Shown here: piece by piece, positions 6,797-14,383 of the stretch
Position numbering within the stretch: the first letter of the stretch is position 1
Layout of the letters: each line of letters begins with the position of its first letter
NCBI GenBank assembly: GCA_016776705.1
Contig: JADHSW010000037.1
Span: forward strand, 1-17,745
Origin: Rhodospirillales bacterium
GTDB taxonomy: Bacteria > Pseudomonadota > Alphaproteobacteria > Rhodospirillales > JABHCV01
Direction of reading: 5' to 3'
DNA length: 17,745 nucleotides
Program-made: the position numbers and the translations under genes
The notes under the pieces: model-generated
What the model saw: the letters and a program-made list of their open reading frames with translations, nothing else
Told to the model about the DNA's origin: nothing
Databases searched by the model: none

Positions 6797-9121
6797 CTAG
6801 TTCGCCGCCTGCTTCTCCTTCAGGGCCTTGATGATCCGCTCTGGCGTGATCGGCAACTCGAAGATACGCACACCGATGGCATTGGCCACGGCGTTGGCGA
6901 TGGCCGGTGCCACCGGGGTCAAGGCCGGCTCACCAATCCCCTTGGAACCAAAGGGGCCAAGACCGCTTCGTGATTCCAGAAGAATGGTTTGAACTTTTGG
7001 CATGTCCATGGAGGTCGGCATCAGATACTCGCTGAAGGACGGCGTTACGAGCTTGCCTTCTTCGTACAGCATTTCCTCGCTAAGGGCGTAACCCTGCCCG
7101 TTTTGTGTACCGCCCTCGATCTGTCCCTCAACAGCAGCCTTGTTGATACACTGGCCGATGTCATGGGCGGCGATGCTTTTAAGGACTTCGACCTCGCCGG
7201 TGTCCGTATCGACGGCGACCTCGATGGCCTGGGCGCCATAGACATAATCCGGATGGGCCTGTCCCTGACCGGTTTCGGGGTTCAGGTAATCAGAAAATGG
7301 CGCACGGAACATGGACAACTCGGAACGGTGTATGCCCTCGGATGCACAAATTTTGACAAGATCAACAAACGCCATGGATTTATCCGGATTATCGATAACA
7401 GAAACCACATTGAAAGCCATGTGGATTTGATCGACCTGGACGTCAAATTCCCTTGCTGCCCTTTCAGAAAGCCGTTCGCGAACAGCTTCGGCAGCCATTT
7501 TGGCCGCATTTCCGGTCATATACAGGGCGCGGGTGGCCGTCGTCGTTCCGGCAAGGGGTGTCACGGCTGAATCACTATTATAGATGACGACGTTTTCCAG
7601 GGTCACACCCAGCACTTCAACGGCGATCTGCCCAAGAGCCGATATCTGCCCTGCGCCAATATCGGTGACACCGGAACGCACAATCACCGTGCCATCCATT
7701 TCAACACCGACCCAGCATTCTGACGTGTCGTGCAGGAAGGTCAGGCGGCCATAGCTTTGCTGATAGGCGGCGATGCCCTGACCTATCTTGATATGGTCGC
7801 TGGATACAGTAGGTTCGCCCAGCGCAGCCCAGGCCTTATCGACGCATTCTTCGGTCCAGATGGCGCTTGGGGGTACGAAGCCGGTCGAAATCGCCTCGCC
7901 GGTTTTCAGGTAGTTACGACGACGGAACTCAATGGGGTCCATGTCCAACGCCTTGGCGACTTCGTCCATCTGCTGCTCGTAAGCCGCACAGGCCTGCATC
8001 CCGCCAAATCCACGGAAGGCGCTGGTAAACATGTTGTTGGTCGCCACTGCCTGCGCATAGACGTTCAGGTTTTCGACCTTATATGGACCCGGCGCAGCCA
8101 CCGCACCGTAAAGAAGAACATAGGGACTAAGGAAAACATAGGCCCCGGAATCGGCAAGAATGTAGACATCCATGCCGGTGATCCTGCCATCCCTGGTAAC
8201 CCCGGTCTTGTAAGTCAGCTTGAACGGATGGCGCTTGCCATGGCCGACAAATGAATCCTCGCGGGTGTATTCCAGGCGCACGGGTCGCCCAGTCGCCTTG
8301 GCCATCAAGGCGAGATAGATTTCAACGGTAACATCTTCCTTGCCGCCGAATCCGCCGCCAACCAGCGCGCCACGAATACGCACCTTGTTATGAGGCACGC
8401 CAATGGCATCGGCAATGGCCCTGAAATGCTCAATAACCTGAGTCGACACACGAATGTTGACGACTTCGTTTTCGTCTGTCCAGGCAAGGCCGACCTCGGG
8501 CTCCAGAAACGCGTGTTCCTGGAAGGGTGTATGGAAGGTGTTCTCAATTACCAGATCAGCCTCTGCAAGAGCCTTCTCAGGGTCGCCCTTCCTGATCTTG
8601 TGTTCGGCGACGATGTTGTCAATTCCCTGAACAATGGGCGAGCCGGGTTTCATTGCTTCTTCGGGATCGTACACGCCGGGGATGGGCTCAAGATCGAATT
8701 CGACAAGTTCCAGAGCCGCGTTGGCGACATCCCGGCTTTCCGCCGCAATCAAAGCGATGGGCTCGCCATAATATTTTACCCGTTCGTGGACCAAAATTTG
8801 CTGATCCGTATCCATTCGTTTTTGCCCGGTCTGTCCGGGAATGTCCGTCGCGGCTTCACGACCAGCCACGTCATCTGCCGTCAAAATACAAACAACGCCC
8901 GGCAACGCCCTGGCCTTGGTGACATCAAGCCGGGTTAATTTGGCGCTGGCGATATCGGCTCGAACAACACGCATGTGCAGCATACCCGGCATCACGTAAT
9001 CACCGGCATAAGGGGTGCGCCCAGCCGCTTTCCCCGGTGCATCCGTACGCGTCAGGGATTTGCCAACCTGATTGTATTTGACGTTGGGTTGAGCATCGGC
9101 AGATATGTTTTGCTGGCTCAT
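6797..9121 (-). CDS. Xanthine dehydrogenase-family molybdopterin-binding (large) subunit
   Basis: A 774-residue catalytic subunit of a molybdenum hydroxylase, which inserts water-derived oxygen at an electron-poor carbon. Motifs: the N-terminal a/b-hammerhead domain (about residues 15-150), QEHAFLEPE (201-209), GGGFGGKED (255-263), AFRGFGG (368-374), TTTATRALYMTGNA (526-539) and GSKGIGEPALTP (725-736), where E731 is the expected catalytic glutamate. It lacks the AYxCSFR loop of form I CO dehydrogenase, so it is not a CO-oxidising enzyme of that type. The true start is the ATG at 9121, not a longer frame inside the preceding gene: the ATG overlaps the upstream TGA in an ATGA junction, and AAGGAGA lies six bases before it. 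The two upstream genes encode its FAD and iron-sulfur partners. The substrate is unknown; N-heterocycles, purines and aldehydes are all used by this family. Confidence 0.93.
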   Translation of the reverse strand: MSQQNISADAQPNVKYNQVGKSLTRTDAPGKAAGRTPYAGDYVMPGMLHMRVVRADIASAKLTRLDVTKARALPGVVCILTADDVAGREAATDIPGQTGQKRMDTDQQILVHERVKYYGEPIALIAAESRDVANAALELVEFDLEPIPGVYDPEEAMKPGSPIVQGIDNIVAEHKIRKGDPEKALAEADLVIENTFHTPFQEHAFLEPEVGLAWTDENEVVNIRVSTQVIEHFRAIADAIGVPHNKVRIRGALVGGGFGGKEDVTVEIYLALMAKATGRPVRLEYTREDSFVGHGKRHPFKLTYKTGVTRDGRITGMDVYILADSGAYVFLSPYVLLYGAVAAPGPYKVENLNVYAQAVATNNMFTSAFRGFGGMQACAAYEQQMDEVAKALDMDPIEFRRRNYLKTGEAISTGFVPPSAIWTEECVDKAWAALGEPTVSSDHIKIGQGIAAYQQSYGRLTFLHDTSECWVGVEMDGTVIVRSGVTDIGAGQISALGQIAVEVLGVTLENVVIYNSDSAVTPLAGTTTATRALYMTGNAAKMAAEAVRERLSERAAREFDVQVDQIHMAFNVVSVIDNPDKSMAFVDLVKICASEGIHRSELSMFRAPFSDYLNPETGQGQAHPDYVYGAQAIEVAVDTDTGEVEVLKSIAAHDIGQCINKAAVEGQIEGGTQNGQGYALSEEMLYEEGKLVTPSFSEYLMPTSMDMPKVQTILLESRSGLGPFGSKGIGEPALTPVAPAIANAVANAIGVRIFELPITPERIIKALKEKQAAN

Positions 9122-9606
9122 TGTTTGTCTCCTTCGCCCCGCATAACCGACGCTGCGTCCTGAACAGCCTCGAAAATTTTGGTGTATCCGGTGCAACGAC
9201 ACAGGTTGCCACTAAGGCCGACCCGGATATCGTCATCCGTGGGATTGGGATTGCGGTCGATAACCGATTTCGAGGCCATGATCATTCCCGGGGTGCAGTA
9301 CCCACACTGAATAGCGCCCAGATCCGAAAAAGATTTTTGCAGCGGGTGCGGGTTTTCAATATCGCCAAGTCCACTGACCGTGGTGATTTCACGACCTTCA
9401 ACCATCCAGGCCAACGTAAGGCAGCTGTCAACGGCGACGCCGTCAATTGAAACCGCACAAGCCCCGCAATCGCCTTTTTCGCAACCGCATTTAACTTCAA
9501 CATGACCCAGATCCCGAAGTGCCTCCAGCAGGGTGCGATGGGCGGGCGCTTCCAGCGTTTCGTTTACGCCGTTAATCCTCAGGGTAATTTTTTTAGGTGA
9601 TGACAT
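9118..9606 (-). CDS. Xanthine dehydrogenase-family [2Fe-2S] iron-sulfur subunit
   Basis: A 162-residue electron-transfer subunit. The plant-ferredoxin-type first cluster uses C42, C47, C50 and C62 (CGCEKGDCGAC, then DSC). The second, four-helix domain carries CGYCTPGM (C101, C104) and CRCTGY (C136, C138), the usual two-cluster layout of CoxS-type subunits. It passes electrons from the molybdenum site to the FAD subunit. C40 is an extra cysteine next to the first cluster, not part of the standard set. The start has AGGAG eight bases upstream. The stop codon overlaps the start of the large subunit by four bases (ATGA), so translation of the two is probably coupled. Gene order is FAD subunit, iron-sulfur subunit, molybdopterin subunit. 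Confidence 0.95.
   Translation of the reverse strand: MSSPKKITLRINGVNETLEAPAHRTLLEALRDLGHVEVKCGCEKGDCGACAVSIDGVAVDSCLTLAWMVEGREITTVSGLGDIENPHPLQKSFSDLGAIQCGYCTPGMIMASKSVIDRNPNPTDDDIRVGLSGNLCRCTGYTKIFEAVQDAASVMRGEGDKQ
9128..9134 (-). promoter_or_regulatory. Ribosome binding site of the molybdopterin subunit gene
   Basis: AAGGAGA on the minus strand, inside the end of the iron-sulfur gene and six bases before the ATG at 9121. It decides the start of the large subunit against a longer in-frame extension to 9202. Confidence 0.8.
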
Positions 9607-9623
9607 AATTTAATCTCCTGTCC

Positions 9624-10490
9624 TTAAGCGAGCCGCGCCCAGGCCTGGGTGAGCAGGCGGCGGGTCAGGGTTTCGATCGTGTGAAGGCGGTATTCGGCGC
9701 TGGCGCGAACATCGTCAATGGGGCTTGATTCGCTGGCGGCCTTTCTGGCCGCCGCATCGAACAGCTCGTTGCTCAAAACCTTGCCCTCAAGCAAGGCTTC
9801 AGCTTGTCTGGCGCGAAAAACCGTGGGGCCAACGGAGCCCAGAGCAATTCGTGCGCGTTGGCAAACGCCATCTTCGACAACCACAGTAAGCGCGACGCCG
9901 GTCACTGTGATGGCGTCCCCTTTGCGGCGACCCAATTTACGAAACGTATTGACGGAATGTTCCGGCAGGCGGTCCCAGGCCACCTGGGTGATCAGTTCAT
10001 CGGCGTTGCGGACATCCTGCTTATAACCTGTGAAGTAATCGGCCAGTGCCACGGTTCGCGATCCGGACTTGCTGCTCAGGGTGACCTCGGCATCAAGGGA
10101 CATCAAGGGCGGAACGAGATCAGCAGCGGGTGACCCACAGGCAATGTTTCCACCAACCGTCGCCGCGTTGCGCACCATGTGACCGGCGAAAACCCGCGCC
10201 GCGTCAACAAGCGATGGTGCCGCCTTGGCGATTTCCGCTGAATCCAGAAGGTCGGTGACCGTTGTGCGGCTGCCAATGGTGACGCGCTCGCTGGTACAGT
10301 CAATAGCGCGAAGCTCGCTGACATAATCCAGCCCGACGACCCTGGCCGGACGTTCGCGCCGGGAGCGGATATCAATAATCAGGTTGGTTCCTCCCGCAAG
10401 GGGCGTGACAGAAGAGCCATTATCGGAGGCAAGCGCATTTAGCGCCTCATCCAGGGATTGGGGAATGTCGAGTTCATATTCAACAGGCAT
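9624..10490 (-). CDS. Xanthine dehydrogenase-family FAD-binding subunit
   Basis: A 288-residue flavoprotein subunit of the CoxM type. FAD-binding loops are PLAGGTNLIIDIR (30-42), matching the AGGT/S pattern, and NAATVGGNIACGSPAADLVP (108-127), matching TxGGN. The C-terminal CO-dehydrogenase flavoprotein domain covers about residues 175-285. It lacks the extra 4Fe-4S loop of the 4-hydroxybenzoyl-CoA reductase beta subunit: its length is ordinary and there is no inserted cysteine cluster. This weighs against a reductive ring-dehydroxylating role. It should pass electrons from the 2Fe-2S centres to a quinone, oxygen or NAD acceptor. AGGAG lies six bases before the ATG and overlaps the aldehyde dehydrogenase stop region; the gap to that gene is 9 bp, so the genes are in one transcript. 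Confidence 0.94.
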   Translation of the reverse strand: MPVEYELDIPQSLDEALNALASDNGSSVTPLAGGTNLIIDIRSRRERPARVVGLDYVSELRAIDCTSERVTIGSRTTVTDLLDSAEIAKAAPSLVDAARVFAGHMVRNAATVGGNIACGSPAADLVPPLMSLDAEVTLSSKSGSRTVALADYFTGYKQDVRNADELITQVAWDRLPEHSVNTFRKLGRRKGDAITVTGVALTVVVEDGVCQRARIALGSVGPTVFRARQAEALLEGKVLSNELFDAAARKAASESSPIDDVRASAEYRLHTIETLTRRLLTQAWARLA

Positions 10491-10499
10491 GAGATGCTC

Positions 10500-11969
10500 C
10501 TAAATTCGCGCCGTTATGCACTTAACTTGGAAATAACTGGCGAGCGCCGCCAGTCCCTTTTCGCGGCCAAAACCACTGTTTTTTGTGCCGCCGAAGGGTG
10601 TTGCAATACCCCCGGCAAAGAACTGATTGATAAAGACCTGCCCGGCATCCACATCACGGGCAAACCTGAGGGCGCGGGCGATGTCCCTGGTATAAATCCC
10701 GGCAACAAGTCCAAATTCTGTGCCATTGGCGACGGCAATCGCCTCTTCAGGTGAGTCGACAATCTGGACACACAGGACCGGTCCAAAAATTTCTTCCTGA
10801 ACGACGACTTCGTCTATTGGCAAATCATCAAGAATGGTCGGAGCAAAGAAAAAACCGCCTTCCATGCTATCAACTTCTACGATTGATCCACCCGTTGCAA
10901 CTTTTACCGATCGGGATTTAGCACCTCTTACGTAACCGTCAATCCTGGCCAGCTGATCGGCAGAAATCACCGGGCCAAGGGGCGGATCATCAAGGCCATG
11001 GCCCAGCGTCAACGCTTCAGCCCGCGGCACCAGACGGTCCATCATCTGGGCATGAACCGAACGCTCGACAACAAGTCGCGAACCCGCAGAACAAACCTGA
11101 CCGGCGTTCAGATAGATTGCTTTTAACGTTCCTTCGACGGCGGCATCGATATCCGCGTCCGCCAGAACGACCACGGGCGATTTTCCACCCAGTTCCAGGG
11201 TCACGGAGGCAACATGATCGGCGGCCGATTTCATAACGGTTTTGCCCGTCGGGACGGACCCTGTAAACGTCACATGGGCAATATCGGGATGGGCGGTCAA
11301 CGGCCCGCCTGCTTCGTTTCCATAACCGGTAATGACATTGCAAACGCCCTTGGGCAATCCTGCCTGCTCGAGAATATCGGCGAGGATCAATGACGTCAGC
11401 GACGTTTGCTCGGCAGGTTTGACAACGGCTGTATTTCCCGCAGCCAGCGCGGGCGCAACGCCGCGCGCCGTTGTCACCAACGGAAAGTTCCAGGGGATGA
11501 TATGAGCCGTCACTCCCACAGGTTCATGCAGGGTAAACGACATGAAATCCTTACCAAGGGGGATCGAATCACCCTGCAACTTGTCTGCCATGCCCGCGTA
11601 ATATTCAAAATATCCCGCCGCTGTTTCGATATCGCCCCGGGCTTCACGCAGTGGTTTGCCGCTTTCCAGGGTTTCAATACGCGCCAGCCGGTCTGCATCG
11701 TTGCGGATAAGCGCCGCCGTCCGGTTCAATATCCTGCCACGTTCGGCAGGGGTGACTGATTGCCAGTCACCTTTCAGGGCTTTCCTGGAATTACTGACCG
11801 CGCGATCAACGTCGCCGCTGTCAGCCGCCGGAAAGTGACCAATGACGTGACCCGTCGCCGGATCAAGGGTTTCGATCATGCGACCGCCTGCTGCCTCGAC
11901 GTGATCACCGCCAATAACCATTCGATCAGGGAGTCCTTCGGGAATGTCCCATTGCTTTGATTGTGGCAT
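10500..11969 (-). CDS. NAD(P)-dependent aldehyde dehydrogenase
   Basis: A 489-residue aldehyde dehydrogenase of normal length. Counting from the chosen start, the sequence shows IPWNFPL with N161, KPAEQTS with K184, FTGSVPTGK (235-243), the general-base glutamate E259 in LELGGKSP and the catalytic cysteine C293 in NAGQVCSAGS. The C-terminal PFGGTKNSGFGREKG block is also intact. It oxidises an aldehyde to a carboxylic acid. In this operon the likeliest aldehyde is a semialdehyde made by the aminotransferase encoded upstream; the family motifs do not fix the substrate. The frame can be extended to a GTG at 11984 that overlaps the SDR gene by 13 bp. The ATG at 11969, two bases after the SDR stop and with a GGGTGGGA purine tract upstream, is preferred. 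Confidence 0.92.
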   Translation of the reverse strand: MPQSKQWDIPEGLPDRMVIGGDHVEAAGGRMIETLDPATGHVIGHFPAADSGDVDRAVSNSRKALKGDWQSVTPAERGRILNRTAALIRNDADRLARIETLESGKPLREARGDIETAAGYFEYYAGMADKLQGDSIPLGKDFMSFTLHEPVGVTAHIIPWNFPLVTTARGVAPALAAGNTAVVKPAEQTSLTSLILADILEQAGLPKGVCNVITGYGNEAGGPLTAHPDIAHVTFTGSVPTGKTVMKSAADHVASVTLELGGKSPVVVLADADIDAAVEGTLKAIYLNAGQVCSAGSRLVVERSVHAQMMDRLVPRAEALTLGHGLDDPPLGPVISADQLARIDGYVRGAKSRSVKVATGGSIVEVDSMEGGFFFAPTILDDLPIDEVVVQEEIFGPVLCVQIVDSPEEAIAVANGTEFGLVAGIYTRDIARALRFARDVDAGQVFINQFFAGGIATPFGGTKNSGFGREKGLAALASYFQVKCITARI

Positions 11970-11971
11970 GC

Positions 11972-12754
11972 CTATACGTCCCACCCGCCATCGACGGCAA
12001 GTTCCTGTCCGGTAATTTGACGGGCATCATCGTTGGCGAGGAACAGGACGGCGTTGGCGATATCCTGACCGGTTGTCACACGCTTCAAGGCCATGTCCTG
12101 AACATACTCATCATAGACCTGTTCGACCGTCCAGCCGCGTTTTTTGGCCTTGCCCTCGCACAGCTTCATCATGCGCGGCGTTTCGACGATGCCGGGGCAA
12201 ACCGCGTTAACATTGATGTTGTATTTACCCAGTTCCAACGCAACCGTACGGGTAATGCCGCGAACCGCCCATTTGGACGCGCTGTACGAGGTTCGCATTG
12301 GATAACCACGCAGGCCCGACGTGCCACCGATGTTAATGATCTTGCCGCTATTTTGCGAGATCATTGTCGGCACCACATGTTTGATCGGCAGGAAAGTGCC
12401 TCGCTCGTTGGCAGTGATCACGTAGGTGAAATCTTCCACATCAATATCCTGAACCGGCGTTTCGATAGGTCCGGTAACACCGGCGACGTTGACCAGTATG
12501 TCGATCTGCCCGTCAAAAACTTCAAGCGCCTTGTTTACCATGGCCTTGACCTGTGCTTCCTCGATAACGTCGCAGGCGACGACATGAGCCTGGCGACCAA
12601 GGGCTCGAACTTCGGCTGCGACTTCTTCCAACGCCGCCGTATCGCGGGCCGTCAAAACCAGATCAGCGCCTTCACGGGCAAGAGTCGTCGTAATCGCGGC
12701 ACCCATACCCTTTGCCGCACCTGTAACGATAGCCTTTTTACCTTCGAGTTTCAT
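11972..12754 (-). CDS. Short-chain dehydrogenase/reductase (SDR)
   Basis: A 260-residue classical SDR. The Rossmann start is TGAAKGMG (11-18), NVAG takes the place of NNAG (89-92), and the catalytic pair is Y157 and K161 in SYSASK. N116 in TANERG is the tetrad asparagine. The catalytic serine normally lies 13 residues before the tyrosine; here that position is G144 (NIGGTSG), with T145 and S146 next to it. Either T145 or S146 has taken over or the enzyme uses a variant site. The C-terminal PGIVETP and GQELAVDGG motifs are normal. It probably oxidises a hydroxy intermediate, such as a 3-hydroxyacyl-CoA or a ring alcohol, with NAD(P). A GGAG tract precedes the ATG; the gap to hyuB is 36 bp and the aldehyde dehydrogenase gene follows at once. 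Confidence 0.9.
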   Translation of the reverse strand: MKLEGKKAIVTGAAKGMGAAITTTLAREGADLVLTARDTAALEEVAAEVRALGRQAHVVACDVIEEAQVKAMVNKALEVFDGQIDILVNVAGVTGPIETPVQDIDVEDFTYVITANERGTFLPIKHVVPTMISQNSGKIINIGGTSGLRGYPMRTSYSASKWAVRGITRTVALELGKYNINVNAVCPGIVETPRMMKLCEGKAKKRGWTVEQVYDEYVQDMALKRVTTGQDIANAVLFLANDDARQITGQELAVDGGWDV

Positions 12755-12790
12755 TGGTCTCTCTCCGTTCCTGCTTTAAAAATATTCAGT

Positions 12791-14383
12791 CTATTTGCCA
12801 GTGTCAGATTTTCCGTATCCACCACCGCCACAGCTGTCGACGATAACAACATCGTTTGGTCCAAGCCGGATATTCGCCTTTCCGGGCAAGTCTGATTTGT
12901 CGCCCGATGCCTCGACAATGGTGACTTTGAACGGCGCGCCGTTTTCGCCACCTTGCAAACCGTAGGGCGGCACGACGCGACGTTCAAACATGGATGTCAC
13001 CGACATGTCCTCACACAAAATTCTGTATTCCCGATGAATGCCTTCGCCGCCCTTGTGACGGCCCGCACCGCTGGAGTCATCGCGCAGGCGCTGGCAGTCA
13101 ATGTGGATCGGGTATTCCGCCTCGATTACCTCTGCCGGGGTGTTCATGACGTTCGACATGTGAACCCTGATGACCGATGCGCCGTCGCGATTATGGCGCG
13201 CGCCTTCGCCCCCGCCGTGGGTTTCATAAAGTGTCGTCCATGCACCGTCGGCGCGCCGCCCGCCAAAAAGCATCAAGCCGGACGTGGTCGGCCCGCCCGC
13301 CGTCAGGCGTTCGGCACAGATTGGCTCGAAAGCACGAAAGACAGCATCGGCGACACGTTGCGATGTTTCATGATTGCCACCGACGACCGGGCGCTCAAAT
13401 CCGGGGTCGAGGAGAGACCCTGGCCGGGTAATAACCTTTATCGGGCGATAGCAACCGCCGCTGGGCTGGATGTCCTGCCCGAACAGGGCTTTGACCACAT
13501 AAAAGACCGAGGCATTTGCTATGAATGGCGTTGTGTTGAGCGGCCCCCGTGCGGCGTCATCGGTTTCAGTAAAATCAAAAATCGCCTCGTCGCCATGAAT
13601 GGTCACCTTGACCCGCACCCCGACCGGCCCGCCGCCAGCCGCGTCATCATCAAGCCAGTCCTCACCCTGGTATTCACCATCGGGAATAGCCGCGATGGCA
13701 TCGCGCATCTGGGATTCCGCCCGATCATGAATGGCGGCGATGACGGCAATGGTCACATCCGTGCCGTGCTCGCTGAAAATTTGCTGAAGGCGTTCGTCCG
13801 CCGCACGGGTCGCCGCCATCTGGGCAAGAATATCTCCCTCGCGTTCATCCGCGCCGCGCACGTTCGCCAAAACCATATCGAGCTTCTCGCGGTCCGCTCC
13901 ATCGGCCGTGAAAAGCCTCAACGGCGGTATCCTTAATCCTTCCTGCCATGCATCCGTCGCATTGGCGACGTAACTTCCCGGCACAGCACCGCCGATGTCG
14001 GCCCAATGGGCAAGAGAGACGGCGAAGGCCTGGATCGTTCCATCAATAAAGACAGGCCTGATCGCCTTTACGTCGGGAAGGTGATTGCCGCCGACTTCCG
14101 GCAGGTTCAGGAACCAGACATCACCGGGGTTCAGCCGGTTTCTTGGAACACGTTTCAGGAATTCACGAACGGTGAAGCTCATGACTCCCATGTGCATGGG
14201 GATGTCCCGTCCCTGGGCAATAAGGTGACCGTCTGCGTCTGTCAGGGCTGACGACAAATCACCAGCTTCGCGCAACAGCGGCGAGCGCGCCGAACGCATG
14301 ACCACGAGAGACATCTCTTCGGCCGTTGCACTCAGGGCGTTGCGGATAACTTCCAGGGTGATGGGATCAATCACAACATTCAT
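12791..14383 (-). CDS. hyuB: Hydantoinase B / oxoprolinase family protein, B subunit
   Basis: A 530-residue HyuB-type protein, the partner of HyuA in ATP-dependent opening of cyclic amides (hydantoins, 5-oxoproline, lactams). The sequence opens with the family pattern IDPITLEVIRNALSATAEEM, followed by RSPLLREAGDLSSALTDADG and GRDIPMHMG. The metal-site-like GGNHLPD is at about residues 98-104, and the protein ends with DSCGGGGYGKS, close to the usual PGGGGYG tail. The start at 14383 is chosen over a longer frame to 14467: the extra 28 residues do not fit the family, and the ATG forms an ATGA overlap with the hyuA stop. Carboxylases for acetone and acetophenone share this fold but have a third small subunit not seen here. 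The two Hyu proteins presumably act as a cytoplasmic complex. Confidence 0.9.
   Translation of the reverse strand: MNVVIDPITLEVIRNALSATAEEMSLVVMRSARSPLLREAGDLSSALTDADGHLIAQGRDIPMHMGVMSFTVREFLKRVPRNRLNPGDVWFLNLPEVGGNHLPDVKAIRPVFIDGTIQAFAVSLAHWADIGGAVPGSYVANATDAWQEGLRIPPLRLFTADGADREKLDMVLANVRGADEREGDILAQMAATRAADERLQQIFSEHGTDVTIAVIAAIHDRAESQMRDAIAAIPDGEYQGEDWLDDDAAGGGPVGVRVKVTIHGDEAIFDFTETDDAARGPLNTTPFIANASVFYVVKALFGQDIQPSGGCYRPIKVITRPGSLLDPGFERPVVGGNHETSQRVADAVFRAFEPICAERLTAGGPTTSGLMLFGGRRADGAWTTLYETHGGGEGARHNRDGASVIRVHMSNVMNTPAEVIEAEYPIHIDCQRLRDDSSGAGRHKGGEGIHREYRILCEDMSVTSMFERRVVPPYGLQGGENGAPFKVTIVEASGDKSDLPGKANIRLGPNDVVIVDSCGGGGYGKSDTGK

Noticed and set aside
9122..9202. N-terminal extension of the molybdopterin subunit to 9202
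   Set aside because: The extra 27 residues lie wholly within the iron-sulfur gene and do not resemble the family; the ATGA overlap and strong Shine-Dalgarno sequence support 9121.
6797..10490. Aerobic CO dehydrogenase (coxMSL) from the M-S-L gene order
   Set aside because: The large subunit lacks the AYxCSFR active-site loop of form I enzymes, and the same order is common to many hydroxylases of this family.
11957..13936. Long rightward open frames (11957-12895 and 12953-13936) opposite the SDR and hyuB genes
   Set aside because: They are antisense to genes with clear family motifs, show no recognisable domains, and are expected by chance opposite coding DNA of this composition.
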